From positions 1 through 13,725 of the forward strand of contig CAYYGL010000130.1 in assembly GCA_964471235.1 (NCBI GenBank): DNA of 13,725 bases, in the 5' to 3' direction. The DNA is from CAYYGL01 sp964471235. Its GTDB lineage: Bacteria; Calditrichota; Calditrichia; RBG-13-44-9; J075. The translations under genes were made by a program, and so were the position numbers. The notes below the pieces were generated by a model. It was not told the origin of the DNA. It searched no databases and saw nothing but the letters and a program-made list of their open reading frames with translations. Shown one piece after another: positions 6,862-13,561 of the stretch. How positions within the stretch are numbered: the first letter of the stretch is position 1; every line of letters starts with the position of its first letter.

Positions 6862-7143
6862 TTATTTTCCGATCAGGCGGTCGAACTCTTCCACCGGCAT
6901 TGCCGGCAGGGTGGAGAAGGAAATACCCAGTGACTGTGACATGGCAACCGAGGCTTTCAAAGCATCTGCCATATTCGGGAATTTAACGATTAACACCAGA
7001 TCGTATGCGCCCAGAACGGCATACATATCTTTGATCTCCCCGCCCATTTGCTCTACAATCTCCATTACCTGGCGGGTACGCTTCTCCGAAATTTCCTTGA
7101 TGGATTGATCCGAATATTTCCCAAACATAAAAAAGATGGACAT
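6862..7143 (-). CDS. GYD-domain protein
   Basis: A 93-residue cytoplasmic protein of the GYD family, a small ferredoxin-like fold related in shape to Lrp/AsnC effector domains; its biochemical role is not established. Seen: MSIFFMFGKYSDQSIKEIS at the start, an RTRQVMEIVEQMGGEIKDMY helix-strand, the signature LGAYDLVLIVKFP (this has GAYD where the name motif is GYD), and a closing LGISFSTLPAM segment. Start ATG 7143 is preceded by GAGGAG with 6-base spacing, which outweighs the more distal in-frame ATG at 7179. The gene stands alone and is divergent from the MFS transporter across 303 bases. A partial hairpin (ATCGG ... CCGAT, 6853-6874) overlaps its stop codon. Confidence 0.85.
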   Translation of the reverse strand: MSIFFMFGKYSDQSIKEISEKRTRQVMEIVEQMGGEIKDMYAVLGAYDLVLIVKFPNMADALKASVAMSQSLGISFSTLPAMPVEEFDRLIGK

Positions 7144-7317
7144 GACGATCTCCTCTCCGCTGGTGCAAATATGAATCAATCTTTACAAAAAAAATTACGA
7201 GAATTTACCTTCGCAATCAAGTTTTAGTTATCAAAAAACTTCCCCTAAAAAAATTGCCAGTCTGCATCTCCCTACATACTTTTTTTCCTTATTCTTTCAA
7301 TCGACCCGAATTTCCCA

Positions 7318-7346
7318 TTGATTTTTTGCTGCGGATATGGTAAATA
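7318..7346 (+). promoter_or_regulatory. Candidate promoter of the MFS transporter gene
   Basis: TTGATT (7318-7323), 17 bases, TAAATA (7341-7346), giving a leader of about 95 bases. The leader contains TTCGTT (7350-7355) and AACGAA (7380-7385), an inverted pair. The 303-base spacer 7144-7446 otherwise shows no gene, only T- and A-runs. Confidence 0.3.
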
Positions 7347-7446
7347 TGATTCGTTCCGGGGTGGTATGTTGGATAGGATAACGAACCGCAAGAGGCATAC
7401 TGCAACATGAGAATCGATCCCGCCTTATGAGAGGAGATTGCCAACC

Positions 7447-8766
7447 ATGAATTCTGCAACGACACACCAAGGGTCTTTTTTGGACCCGAGCACTAAATTT
7501 TACCGCTTTAGCATTCTGTTTTTTGTTTCCCTGTTAACCTTCGGGAGTTATTTCGCGTATGACATTATCGGCGCCATCGCCCCCACATTGATTAAAGAGC
7601 TTGCCGCCGGACGGGAAACCGTTGGTTCGTTTTACACCATGTACAGCGTTGCTGCCATCATCTCGGTGTTGGTGGGCGGCTTCTTAATCGACATCCTGGG
7701 GATTCGCAAATCCAGTATGATTTTTTCCCTGCTGGTGTTTGCCGGTTCGGCGCTGGTCGCAGTTGCCCATAGCATTCCCGTGTTGATGGTTGGGCGGTTT
7801 ATCTTTGGCGCCGGTTCCGAGCCGCTGGTGGTTGCCCAGAGCGCCATGTTAGCCCGATGGTTTAAAGGAAAGGAGTTAGCCCTCTCCTTTGGCATTGCCC
7901 TGACGGTCAGCCGCCTGGGAACGTTGTTCAGCTTTAACACCGGGGAATTGATTGTCAGCCATTACGGCGGCTATCGATATGCCCTGATTGCCGCCATGCT
8001 GTTTTGTGGGATTTCTTTGTTAGCGAATGTTGTTTATGTGATAATGGACCGGTATGGTGAGCGGGTAGTGGAATTGAAGGAAGAAGGCGCGGAAGAAAAA
8101 ATCGTCTTCAAAGAAATCAAATATTTCCCGCCCAGCTTCTGGTATGTCACCATGCTCTGTGTGACGTTTTATTCTGCTATCTTTCCCTTTACCGCCCTCT
8201 CAACCGATTTCTTTGTGGATAAATGGAATATCCCCAAGGTTGCCCAGGCATCCGGCGGGTTCTTTTACCAGGTATTTAACAACTTTCTACACATGTTCAG
8301 TACTGCCGGGGGAATCACTTCCATCATCATTTTTGCCTCCATGGTATTGGCGCCCTTTGCCGGGCACCTGGTGGATAAGGTGGGCAAACGCGCCTCGTTA
8401 ATGGTGATTGGCTCCATCCTGATGATCCCCACTTACCTGTTGTTGGGATTCACCCATATCTATCCGGCAATTCCCATGATGATCCTGGGAGCTTCCTTCG
8501 TGCTGGTGCCGGCGGCAATGTGGCCCTCGGTGCCATTGATTGTCAAAAAAGAATACGTGGGCACGGCTTTTGGGCTGATGACATTCATACAGAACATCGG
8601 GTTGGCCCTCTTTCCGTTTTTAAATGGTAAATTAAGGGATTTGACCCATACTTACACTGCCAGCATGGTGATGTTTGCCAGCCTGGGATTTTTTGGGTTG
8701 CTCTTTGCCTTTCTATTGAAACGCGCCGATACCCGGGAGGGCGGCGTTCTGGAACGGGGAGGATGA
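7447..8766 (+). CDS. Major facilitator superfamily transporter, MFSD1-like
   Basis: A 439-residue integral inner-membrane carrier with about twelve hydrophobic helices in two halves. The MFS loop motif is present in each half: GGFLIDILGIRKSS after the second helix and AGHLVDKVGKRASL in the second half. A charged central loop (GERVVELKEEGAEEK) divides them. The overall pattern (YDIIGAIAPTL in helix 1, GSEPLVVAQSAMLARWFKGKELA, PSVPLIVKKEYVGTAFGLMTFIQNIGLA) is that of MFSD1-like proteins; the animal MFSD1 protein exports dipeptides from lysosomes, but the bacterial substrate is unknown. ATG 7447 is chosen over an in-frame TTG at 7438, because the GAGGAG at 7431-7436 would leave only one base before the TTG. 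It is a single gene, convergent with the following membrane protein gene. Confidence 0.88.
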   Translation: MNSATTHQGSFLDPSTKFYRFSILFFVSLLTFGSYFAYDIIGAIAPTLIKELAAGRETVGSFYTMYSVAAIISVLVGGFLIDILGIRKSSMIFSLLVFAGSALVAVAHSIPVLMVGRFIFGAGSEPLVVAQSAMLARWFKGKELALSFGIALTVSRLGTLFSFNTGELIVSHYGGYRYALIAAMLFCGISLLANVVYVIMDRYGERVVELKEEGAEEKIVFKEIKYFPPSFWYVTMLCVTFYSAIFPFTALSTDFFVDKWNIPKVAQASGGFFYQVFNNFLHMFSTAGGITSIIIFASMVLAPFAGHLVDKVGKRASLMVIGSILMIPTYLLLGFTHIYPAIPMMILGASFVLVPAAMWPSVPLIVKKEYVGTAFGLMTFIQNIGLALFPFLNGKLRDLTHTYTASMVMFASLGFFGLLFAFLLKRADTREGGVLERGG

Positions 8767-8787
8767 GCGGGAAAGGTGTGACGAACC

Positions 8788-8805
8788 GTCAAAACGTGTT
8801 TTGAC
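8788..8805. terminator. Perfect inverted repeat between convergent genes
   Basis: GTCAAAAC-GT-GTTTTGAC is a perfect 8+2+8 palindrome 21 bases after the MFS gene stop and 82 bases from the end of the convergent minus gene. Its symmetry would serve both strands. No T-run follows on either side, so terminator function is a guess and an operator-like site is an alternative. Confidence 0.35.
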
Positions 8806-8887
8806 AGGTGCAGAGGATAAATTGGGTCAGAATTGGCTGAAGAGAGTTTCCCCATTTCCTCGCCGTGTCAACCGCCCGGGTAGAGAC

Positions 8888-9526
8888 TCACAGCCTGAAA
8901 TGATGCATTTTCGTTTCCCGGAGATTTTGCCAGGCGATAAAACCGCGGATAAAGATATACAAAATAACCCCGCGGACCAACATGTCGGTGGACGAAGGGA
9001 GCACATGGTGATAAACGGCAAACAGAATATCCAGCACACCGCCAAGCAAAATTCCCCCAATGGCAAACAGTAGCACAAGCCGGGGGTTTCGTTTCCAGAA
9101 AAAACCCAATCCCAGAAACAAGATTCCCCAGCCAATAAAAATTGTCGAAGTTCCCAGCAGCGTGAACACCTTGATATCCGAGGAAAGGTTGAACAGACCC
9201 ACCAGTATATTGGCAAATCCGAGTAGGAGCATTACTCGCCGGGTCAGGGTTAATTTGTAATAGGGATCGTCGATGGTGCCGGGCAGGGGAGCGCCGTTAT
9301 AAGATATCCGCAACCGGGGGATGCCGAGGCGGTTGGATAGCTGTAACTCCAACGGGGTGCCGTTGGGAAGTTCCACCATAAAGCCGTTCAGAAGAGACTC
9401 TTTATCCGGGATGGTTGCCACCTTATTGCCGTTCAGAAACACATCCACATTTTCCCAATTGTTACTCCAATCTAGCTTCAGGATTTTGGGAGCGCCCGGT
9501 TTCAGGGCAAAAGTTTTGCTCGGCAC
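8888..9526 (-). CDS. Membrane protein with N-terminal beta domain and four helices, unknown function
   Basis: A 212-residue product starting at GTG 9526, which has GGAGG with 6-base spacing. Residues 1-90 look like a small beta domain (KILKLDWSNNWENVDVFLNG, then KVATIPDKESLLNGFMVELP and LELQLS ... RLRISYNGAPLPG), reminiscent of a repeated strand-turn module with an LNG turn in each half. Four hydrophobic helices follow at about 98-114, 119-143, 150-172 and 182-199, with a short basic tail. There is no signal peptide ahead of the beta domain, so it is likely cytoplasmic. I do not recognise a functional family. It is co-directional with the M14 carboxypeptidase, 138 bases upstream, with heptamer tracts between them. 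Confidence 0.75.
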   Translation of the reverse strand: MPSKTFALKPGAPKILKLDWSNNWENVDVFLNGNKVATIPDKESLLNGFMVELPNGTPLELQLSNRLGIPRLRISYNGAPLPGTIDDPYYKLTLTRRVMLLLGFANILVGLFNLSSDIKVFTLLGTSTIFIGWGILFLGLGFFWKRNPRLVLLFAIGGILLGGVLDILFAVYHHVLPSSTDMLVRGVILYIFIRGFIAWQNLRETKMHHFRL

Positions 9527-9548
9527 AGTTTCCCTCCGGTTAGATGTT

Positions 9549-9583
9549 GAATGACGTGTAATGAGTAACGAGTGACGAGGTAT
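9549..9583. repeat. Heptamer tract (GAGTAAC), five units
   Basis: Five consecutive 7-base units, consensus GAGTRAC, the two best being GAGTAAC (9563-9569) and GAGTGAC (9570-9576). The tract lies just upstream of the GTG start of the membrane protein gene. It is the reverse complement of the unit at 10801-10828, on the other side of the carboxypeptidase gene. Confidence 0.65.
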
Positions 9584-9646
9584 AAATTTTTAACCCTCGA
9601 TTGCCGCCTGCCGCTGCCAATCCCGAAGGGAGCACGTTGTGCCTGC

Positions 9647-9667
9647 CACTTATCCATTACCCATTTA
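9647..9667. repeat. Heptamer tract (CCATTAC) at the end of the carboxypeptidase gene
   Basis: Three units with consensus CCATTAC; the last includes the stop codon of the minus-strand carboxypeptidase gene (9665-9667). Unlike the tract at 9549-9583 its unit is different, but the period is again seven. Confidence 0.45.
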
Positions 9668-10711
9668 CTCTTCAACCACTGCCAGCCCCATATCGATAAT
9701 GGCTAATTGAAACCGTACTGCCTGATCAATCGGTAGTGGTTGTATTCTATATTCTCGGATGAAATTGTTAATGGAATCACCCCGGCTCAATTTTTCTTTC
9801 AATTCCGGGAGCCGGGCTTTGAATTCCAGGTAAGCGGTAGGGATGCCCGGTGTGGGTGGATCGACGGTTTTGCCAACCACAAACAGCGGCAATTCCGTCA
9901 CCAGGCACAGGGGATTGCCACCCAATTGGCGCACGTATTCCATGGAACTGAGGTGAAACTGTCGAGCGGTTTCCTCATCTCCCTGCGACCGAAAGTAGGC
10001 TTGCATTGCCCTCCCTTCCGGAGTGGTGGTAAAACCGGGTGCGATATATTGAAATCCTTTCTCGCCCTTGCGGTCGTGATCGTGCAGCGGCAGCCCCAGG
10101 GAGGCGGCATAGTCTAAAAATTGTTTCCGCAGCATTTTCGTGCGCTCTATCCAGTGGCGTTCGATTAGAAGCATCACCCCTTCGGCAAAGCCCATTCCAT
10201 GCAGACTGAAATGCAACACATACGGGGCGTGTTTTTGCAAAAAGGCGGATACCAGCCGGTTTTCCACCCGCATCTCCGGGTAGCCGAATTCGATATCCCT
10301 GCCGGGCAGTTCCCGGTAGGCAAACTGAATGTAGGCATTGACGTCCGGGAAATGCTCCATCCAGCGCCAATTGCGGGCTTCACCATCCGGGTTAACGTGG
10401 GGAATGATGACGAAGCGAAATCGCTCGAACAGCGCTTGCAGCTTTTCCCGCTGCCGCAGCCCTTCGAGAATAAAGGTTCGCAGGGTTTCCGGACCGACCG
10501 GCTCATCGGAGTGGGCGCCGGCGAGCAGGCTGACGGTTTGTTTTCCTTTTCCCAGGATTACCGCATCAATCGGACGCCCCTCCTCGCTTTCACCGAGGAG
10601 CACATATTCGGCAATGTCATTATGCTCATTGCAGAGGCGGATGATTTCCTCATGCACCTGTTCGCAGGTGCGGAAGGAGTCCGGCAGAGTAGTTAAGATT
10701 TTGTTTAACAT
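9665..10711 (-). CDS. M14-family zinc carboxypeptidase
   Basis: Zinc-dependent exopeptidase of the M14 clan, 348 residues. Ligands seen: His67 and Glu70 in GAHSDEPVG (the HxxE motif), third ligand His171 in HFSLHGMG, the substrate-site NPDG (107-110) in PHVNPDGEARN, and a candidate general-base Glu273 in CLVTELPLF. There is no signal peptide or membrane segment, so it is likely cytoplasmic and may act on small peptides, peptidoglycan fragments or amidated metabolites; the sequence does not say which. ATG 10711 has GAGG 9 bases upstream. The gene is bracketed by inverted heptamer tracts. It is co-directional with the TrpF-like gene 423 bases upstream. Confidence 0.88.
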   Translation of the reverse strand: MLNKILTTLPDSFRTCEQVHEEIIRLCNEHNDIAEYVLLGESEEGRPIDAVILGKGKQTVSLLAGAHSDEPVGPETLRTFILEGLRQREKLQALFERFRFVIIPHVNPDGEARNWRWMEHFPDVNAYIQFAYRELPGRDIEFGYPEMRVENRLVSAFLQKHAPYVLHFSLHGMGFAEGVMLLIERHWIERTKMLRKQFLDYAASLGLPLHDHDRKGEKGFQYIAPGFTTTPEGRAMQAYFRSQGDEETARQFHLSSMEYVRQLGGNPLCLVTELPLFVVGKTVDPPTPGIPTAYLEFKARLPELKEKLSRGDSINNFIREYRIQPLPIDQAVRFQLAIIDMGLAVVEE

Positions 10712-10800
10712 CTATGGATGCCTCTGTGTTTTGAACGAGTGTGGAATATACGAAATTTTCGGAAAGAATCCACCCGTCCAACATCCGCCAGGCATCCCTG

Positions 10801-10828
10801 CTCATTACTCGTTACTCGTCACTCACAG
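10801..10828. repeat. Heptamer tract (CTCGTTA), four units
   Basis: Four units with consensus CTCGTTA (10801-10807, 10808-10814, 10815-10821, 10822-10828). The reverse complement, TAACGAG, is a cyclic form of the unit at 9549-9583, so the two tracts are inverted copies around the carboxypeptidase gene. Confidence 0.65.
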
Positions 10829-10835
10829 CCGTTAT

Positions 10836-10877
10836 CGATTTCCGATTGGCGATTTACGATGCACGAACTGCGAAGTT
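10836..10877. repeat. Heptamer tract (CGATTNN), six units
   Basis: CGA recurs exactly every 7 bases for six units, with the fourth to seventh bases drifting from TTTC through TTGG and TTTA to ACTG and AGTT. The fixed spacing with progressive decay is the hallmark of this tract. Confidence 0.65.
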
Positions 10878-10904
10878 GGTGTGCAACGCTTTCTCCTTGG
10901 CACT

Positions 10905-10939
10905 TCGACAATCGTCAATCGCCGATCACCACTCCATCA
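10905..10939. repeat. Heptamer tract (TCGNCAA), five units, inverted relative to its neighbours
   Basis: TCGACAA, TCGTCAA and TCGCCGA head to tail, then two decayed units. Its reverse complement matches the tract at 11022-11049 over 17 bases with one mismatch, so the two can pair as an imperfect inverted repeat. Confidence 0.6.
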
Positions 10940-11021
10940 GTTGGATTTTTAATTGTGGCAACGCCATCCCGTTGGGGCTTGTCGGAACGGCGTTACTAGC
11001 GGATTCCGAGTTGGTAATTTT

Positions 11022-11049
11022 AGATTTCCGATTGACGATCGTCGAGTTT
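11022..11049. repeat. Heptamer tract (CGATTNN), four units
   Basis: AGATTTC, CGATTGA, CGATCGT and a decayed unit, head to tail. Same orientation and close sequence to 10836-10877; inverted relative to 10905-10939. Confidence 0.6.
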
Positions 11050-11088
11050 GGTTTTTTTTCGCTGTGCAGGAATCCTTTCCGCCGTGCA

Positions 11089-11115
11089 CCGACCCCCGAC
11101 AAATGTCGGGGTCGG
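11089..11115 (-). terminator. Strong GC-rich hairpin downstream of the TrpF-like gene
   Basis: CCGACCCCCGACA and TGTCGGGGTCGG form a 12-base-pair stem with one bulged C and a minimal loop. It starts 19 bases after the TrpF-like stop (minus direction). The minus strand has no T-run after it, so it could act as a 3'-end stabiliser, a Rho-dependent stop aid or a REP-like palindrome. Confidence 0.45.
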
Positions 11116-11134
11116 ACAATGCCACTGCCACCTG

Positions 11135-11818
11135 CTACTGCGACTTGTATCCAAACCCCTTCCTCGCCGCTTTCACAAAATCTTTCACCTTTTGCGCATC
11201 CTTGCGCCCATCAGCGCCCTCCACACCGGTATGGGCATCTACCCCGGCAGGGCGTACGGTACGGATGGCTTCCCGCACATTGTCGGGAGTTAAACCGCCG
11301 GCTAATATTACCGGTTTTGGTGAGTGCTTCACCAGCGCGGCGCTGATGCGCCAGTCGTGGGTTTTGCCGGTGGCGCCATCTGCACCGGTTGCCGGATCAT
11401 GTGTGTCGGTGATGAAGGCATCCACGTAAGGCGTGTATTTATCCACCTGGTGTTGCAGTTCTGCCAGATTGTCCCCCCTCACCACCAGGCTTTTGATGAG
11501 CAGCGCATCCGTCGTTTGTTCCCGGAGTTTTCGCAGTTCGCTGATGGCGACAGTACCGTGCAGTTGCACTTTGCGAACATTCAGCATCCGGCAAAGCGCC
11601 ATAATCTCCGACGCCTGTGAAAGATAGGTGATCAGCACGGCGGCATCCGGGGACGGCAAAGCCGCAATCACTGCCGCCGCTTCGGCATCCGAGAGGTCTT
11701 CCTTATGCACCGGCAGCCGAAGGGGAAAGCCCAGCCAATCCACCCCGACAGTCAACAGCATTTGCGCTTCCGCTAAATCCATAATTCCGGCAATCTGGAT
11801 TATATTTTCCATTTTCAT
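11135..11818 (-). CDS. TrpF-like (phosphoribosylanthranilate isomerase-like) barrel protein lacking the catalytic cysteine
   Basis: A 227-residue (beta/alpha)8 protein resembling TrpF, the Amadori isomerase of tryptophan synthesis. Conserved parts: VQLHG (84-88), the acid Asp138 in ITDTHDP, GATGKTHDW (148-156), the phosphate-binding ILAGGLTPDNV (171-181) and GVDAHTGVE (192-200). Two TrpF landmarks are changed: the usual KICGI with its general-base Cys reads IQIAGI, with Ala10 at that position, and the SxR segment after GF that contacts anthranilate is replaced by PLRLPVHKEDLS. ATG 11818 has AAGGAG with 7-base spacing. No trp genes adjoin it. I recall a conserved family with this same altered signature, so I read it as a paralogue with another substrate rather than a decayed trpF; function unknown. 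Confidence 0.8.
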   Translation of the reverse strand: MKMENIIQIAGIMDLAEAQMLLTVGVDWLGFPLRLPVHKEDLSDAEAAAVIAALPSPDAAVLITYLSQASEIMALCRMLNVRKVQLHGTVAISELRKLREQTTDALLIKSLVVRGDNLAELQHQVDKYTPYVDAFITDTHDPATGADGATGKTHDWRISAALVKHSPKPVILAGGLTPDNVREAIRTVRPAGVDAHTGVEGADGRKDAQKVKDFVKAARKGFGYKSQ

Positions 11819-11857
11819 TCCCGAACTCCTTCTCCAGGGCTTATCTTATCCCTTGTA

Positions 11858-11925
11858 TTACCGGGTTGAGTTTGTTATCCTTATAATCTTTCAGAAGAAA
11901 AAGAAAGAATTGCCCAACCCGGTAA
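11858..11925. promoter_or_regulatory. Long-loop inverted repeat in the divergent TrpF-like/flippase spacer
   Basis: TTACCGGGTTG (11858-11868) and CAACCCGGTAA (11915-11925) are perfect 11-base arms separated by 46 bases. Between them lies a perfect TATAAT (plus strand, 11882-11887), with TTACCG 18 bases upstream inside the left arm as a poor -35. The right arm overlaps a second small palindrome, CCCGGT-A-ACCGGG (11918-11930). This layout would suit a regulator contacting two half-sites around a promoter reading toward the flippase. Confidence 0.4.
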
Positions 11926-11966
11926 CCGGGGATTGGTCATAACACCGGCAGTAAAGGAAACTCTTC

Positions 11967-11987
11967 TTCACGTTTCACGCTTTACGT
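11967..11987. repeat. Heptamer tract (TTCACGT) just before the flippase start
   Basis: TTCACGT, TTCACGC and TTTACGT head to tail, ending 11 bases before the flippase ATG and occupying the place where a ribosome site would be expected. No Shine-Dalgarno-like sequence is visible there. Confidence 0.6.
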
Positions 11988-11998
11988 ATCTCGAACCA

Positions 11999-13462
11999 AT
12001 GAGTATTTTCAAACAAATCTCCAAATTAGCCCAGCATTCGGCAATATATGCCATCAGCAACGCTATTCAAAAACTTTCCGGGCTGATTCTGCTCCCCATC
12101 TACACCAACTTGAACTATATACCATCCCGCAGTGAATTCGGCGATTTCATGATCGTGTTTACCTTTATCGCGTTCATGTATTTTGTTTATTCTTACGGCA
12201 TGGACTCCGCCATGCTGCGCTATTTCTTCCTGGGCAAAAAAGACCGCAAGATTGTCTTTTCTTCCACCTTCTTCATTTTATTGGGAACCAGCTTACTATC
12301 CACCTCGCTATTGATTCTCTTCAGTCCTGCCATTGCCGGGGTATTGCTGAAAAGCGCTGATTATGCTCTCTATATCCGCTTAGCCGGGTTTATCCTGTTT
12401 TTCGATGCCCTGGGAAATTTACCCTACCTCATCCTGCGTGCCGAGGAGAAATCAGTGCAATTTACCCTGTTCAAAGTGCTGCGCTTTATGCTGGAATTGG
12501 GATTGAATATCTTTTTCGTGGTCTACCTTCGCAAGGGAGTGATTGGTATCCTCTATACCAGCTTAACCGCTTCCATCATTAACCTGCTGGTAATGCTGCC
12601 GATTACCTTCCGCTACTTTACCCCGCGAATTGATTTATCCCTGGGGAAGGAACTGCTGGGGTTTGGATTGCCCTTTCTGCCCCATGGCATCGCGTATACC
12701 GCCATCGAGATGGTGGACCGCTTCATTGTGCCGGCGGTGCTGGGCAAAGACGCCCTGGGACTGTATGGTGCCAGTTATAAATTCGGGGCAATTTTGCTAT
12801 TACTGGTAAACGCATTTCGTAATGCCTGGCAGCCGTTCTTTCTGGATATTGCCGAACAACCCAACGCCAGGCAGGTCTACTCCCGGGTGCTCACCTATTT
12901 CATTGTCGCCTCCGGGATGATTGTGCTGCTGGCAACCTATTTTATTCACGACATCCTGACCATCCACTATTTCGGTAAATTTTACCTGTTGGGAAAATCC
13001 TACTGGAACGGCATCTCTATCATCCCCATCATTTTACTCTCTTATTGTTTTTACGGGGTGTATGTTATCTTAACGCCGGGATTTTATATCACCAAAAAAA
13101 GCAAATTTATGATTATCTTTACCGGCAGCGGTGCATTAGTGAATGTCATCGCCAACCTGTTGTTGCTGCCCCTGCTGTATATTTACGGTGCGGCTTTGGC
13201 AACCCTGCTGAGTTATATCACCATGGCGCTGACGGTATATTGGGTTGCCCAGCGCATCTATCCTATTCCCATTGATTGGCAGCGGATTGGAAAAATGGGT
13301 CTGCTTATTCTGCTGTTTATGAGCATCTATTATGTCGAGAATCCCGTTTTCTGGATTCGGGTGGCTCTTAGTAGTATTTTATTGCTCCTCTGCCTTTTCT
13401 GGGTGTTAAACTCCCGGGAGCGCCTGGCGATGAGAGAACAACTCAGCCGGTTGCGGGGATGA
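11999..13462 (+). CDS. Oligosaccharide flippase (Wzx/polysaccharide biosynthesis, MOP superfamily)
   Basis: A 487-residue inner-membrane protein with about 12-14 helices, of the type that moves lipid-linked sugars across the membrane for O-antigen, capsule or exopolysaccharide. Seen: an N-terminal MSIFKQISKLAQHSAIYAIS amphipathic start then LSGLILLPIYTNLNYIPSRSEFGDF (family-typical first helix and loop), YSYGMDSAMLRYFF, RAEEKSVQFTLFKVLR, FGLPFLPHG and EMVDRFIV, and LYGASYKFG followed by FRNAWQPFF in the second half. ATG 11999 gives the normal N-terminus; the frame is open back to a TTG at 11933, but that segment is encoded partly by heptamer repeats. No ribosome site is obvious. No glycosyltransferase or polymerase gene is visible beside it, so its polymer is unknown. 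Confidence 0.9.
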   Translation: MSIFKQISKLAQHSAIYAISNAIQKLSGLILLPIYTNLNYIPSRSEFGDFMIVFTFIAFMYFVYSYGMDSAMLRYFFLGKKDRKIVFSSTFFILLGTSLLSTSLLILFSPAIAGVLLKSADYALYIRLAGFILFFDALGNLPYLILRAEEKSVQFTLFKVLRFMLELGLNIFFVVYLRKGVIGILYTSLTASIINLLVMLPITFRYFTPRIDLSLGKELLGFGLPFLPHGIAYTAIEMVDRFIVPAVLGKDALGLYGASYKFGAILLLLVNAFRNAWQPFFLDIAEQPNARQVYSRVLTYFIVASGMIVLLATYFIHDILTIHYFGKFYLLGKSYWNGISIIPIILLSYCFYGVYVILTPGFYITKKSKFMIIFTGSGALVNVIANLLLLPLLYIYGAALATLLSYITMALTVYWVAQRIYPIPIDWQRIGKMGLLILLFMSIYYVENPVFWIRVALSSILLLLCLFWVLNSRERLAMREQLSRLRG

Positions 13463-13472
13463 GGGGTGTGGG

Positions 13473-13507
13473 CAGTAATCAGGATTCAGTAAGCAGTGAG
13501 CGATAAG
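13473..13507. repeat. Heptamer tract (CAGTAAG), five units
   Basis: Five consecutive units with consensus CAGTAAG, starting 10 bases after the flippase stop; the best are CAGTAAG (13487-13493) and CAGTGAG (13494-13500). Confidence 0.6.
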
Positions 13508-13534
13508 TAGGGGGTAAACAAACGGAACACAGCC

Positions 13535-13549
13535 TGCCCCTATGGGGCA
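13535..13549 (+). other. Short GC hairpin after the flippase gene
   Basis: TGCCCC-TAT-GGGGCA, a perfect 6+3+6 stem 72 bases after the stop. It lacks a T-run. It resembles in composition the CCTGCCC hairpin at 3744-3758. Confidence 0.3.
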
Positions 13550-13561
13550 CCACGCACCACG

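Larger units (their letters stand above)
10712..11134. other. 423-base spacer without a gene, dominated by period-7 repeats and a strong hairpin
   Basis: No frame here has a ribosome site plus a recognisable product; the plus-strand open frames that cross it read antisense to the flanking genes. It holds four heptamer tracts (10801-10828, 10836-10877, 10905-10939, 11022-11049), a T-run (11052-11059) and a GC-rich hairpin (11089-11115). It is the densest repeat region of the window. Confidence 0.7.

Noticed and set aside
10801..11049. Possible CRISPR array
   Set aside because: Units are 7 bases and contiguous, with no spacers and no 23-47 base conserved repeat; no cas genes are present.
10741..11346. 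Long plus-strand open frame of about 200 codons
   Set aside because: It runs through the heptamer tracts and then antisense to the TrpF-like gene; it has no convincing ribosome site and no recognisable protein.
8888..11818. The three minus-strand genes as one operon
   Set aside because: Spacers of 138 and 423 bases, filled with repeats and a hairpin, and no functional link make a single transcript unproven.
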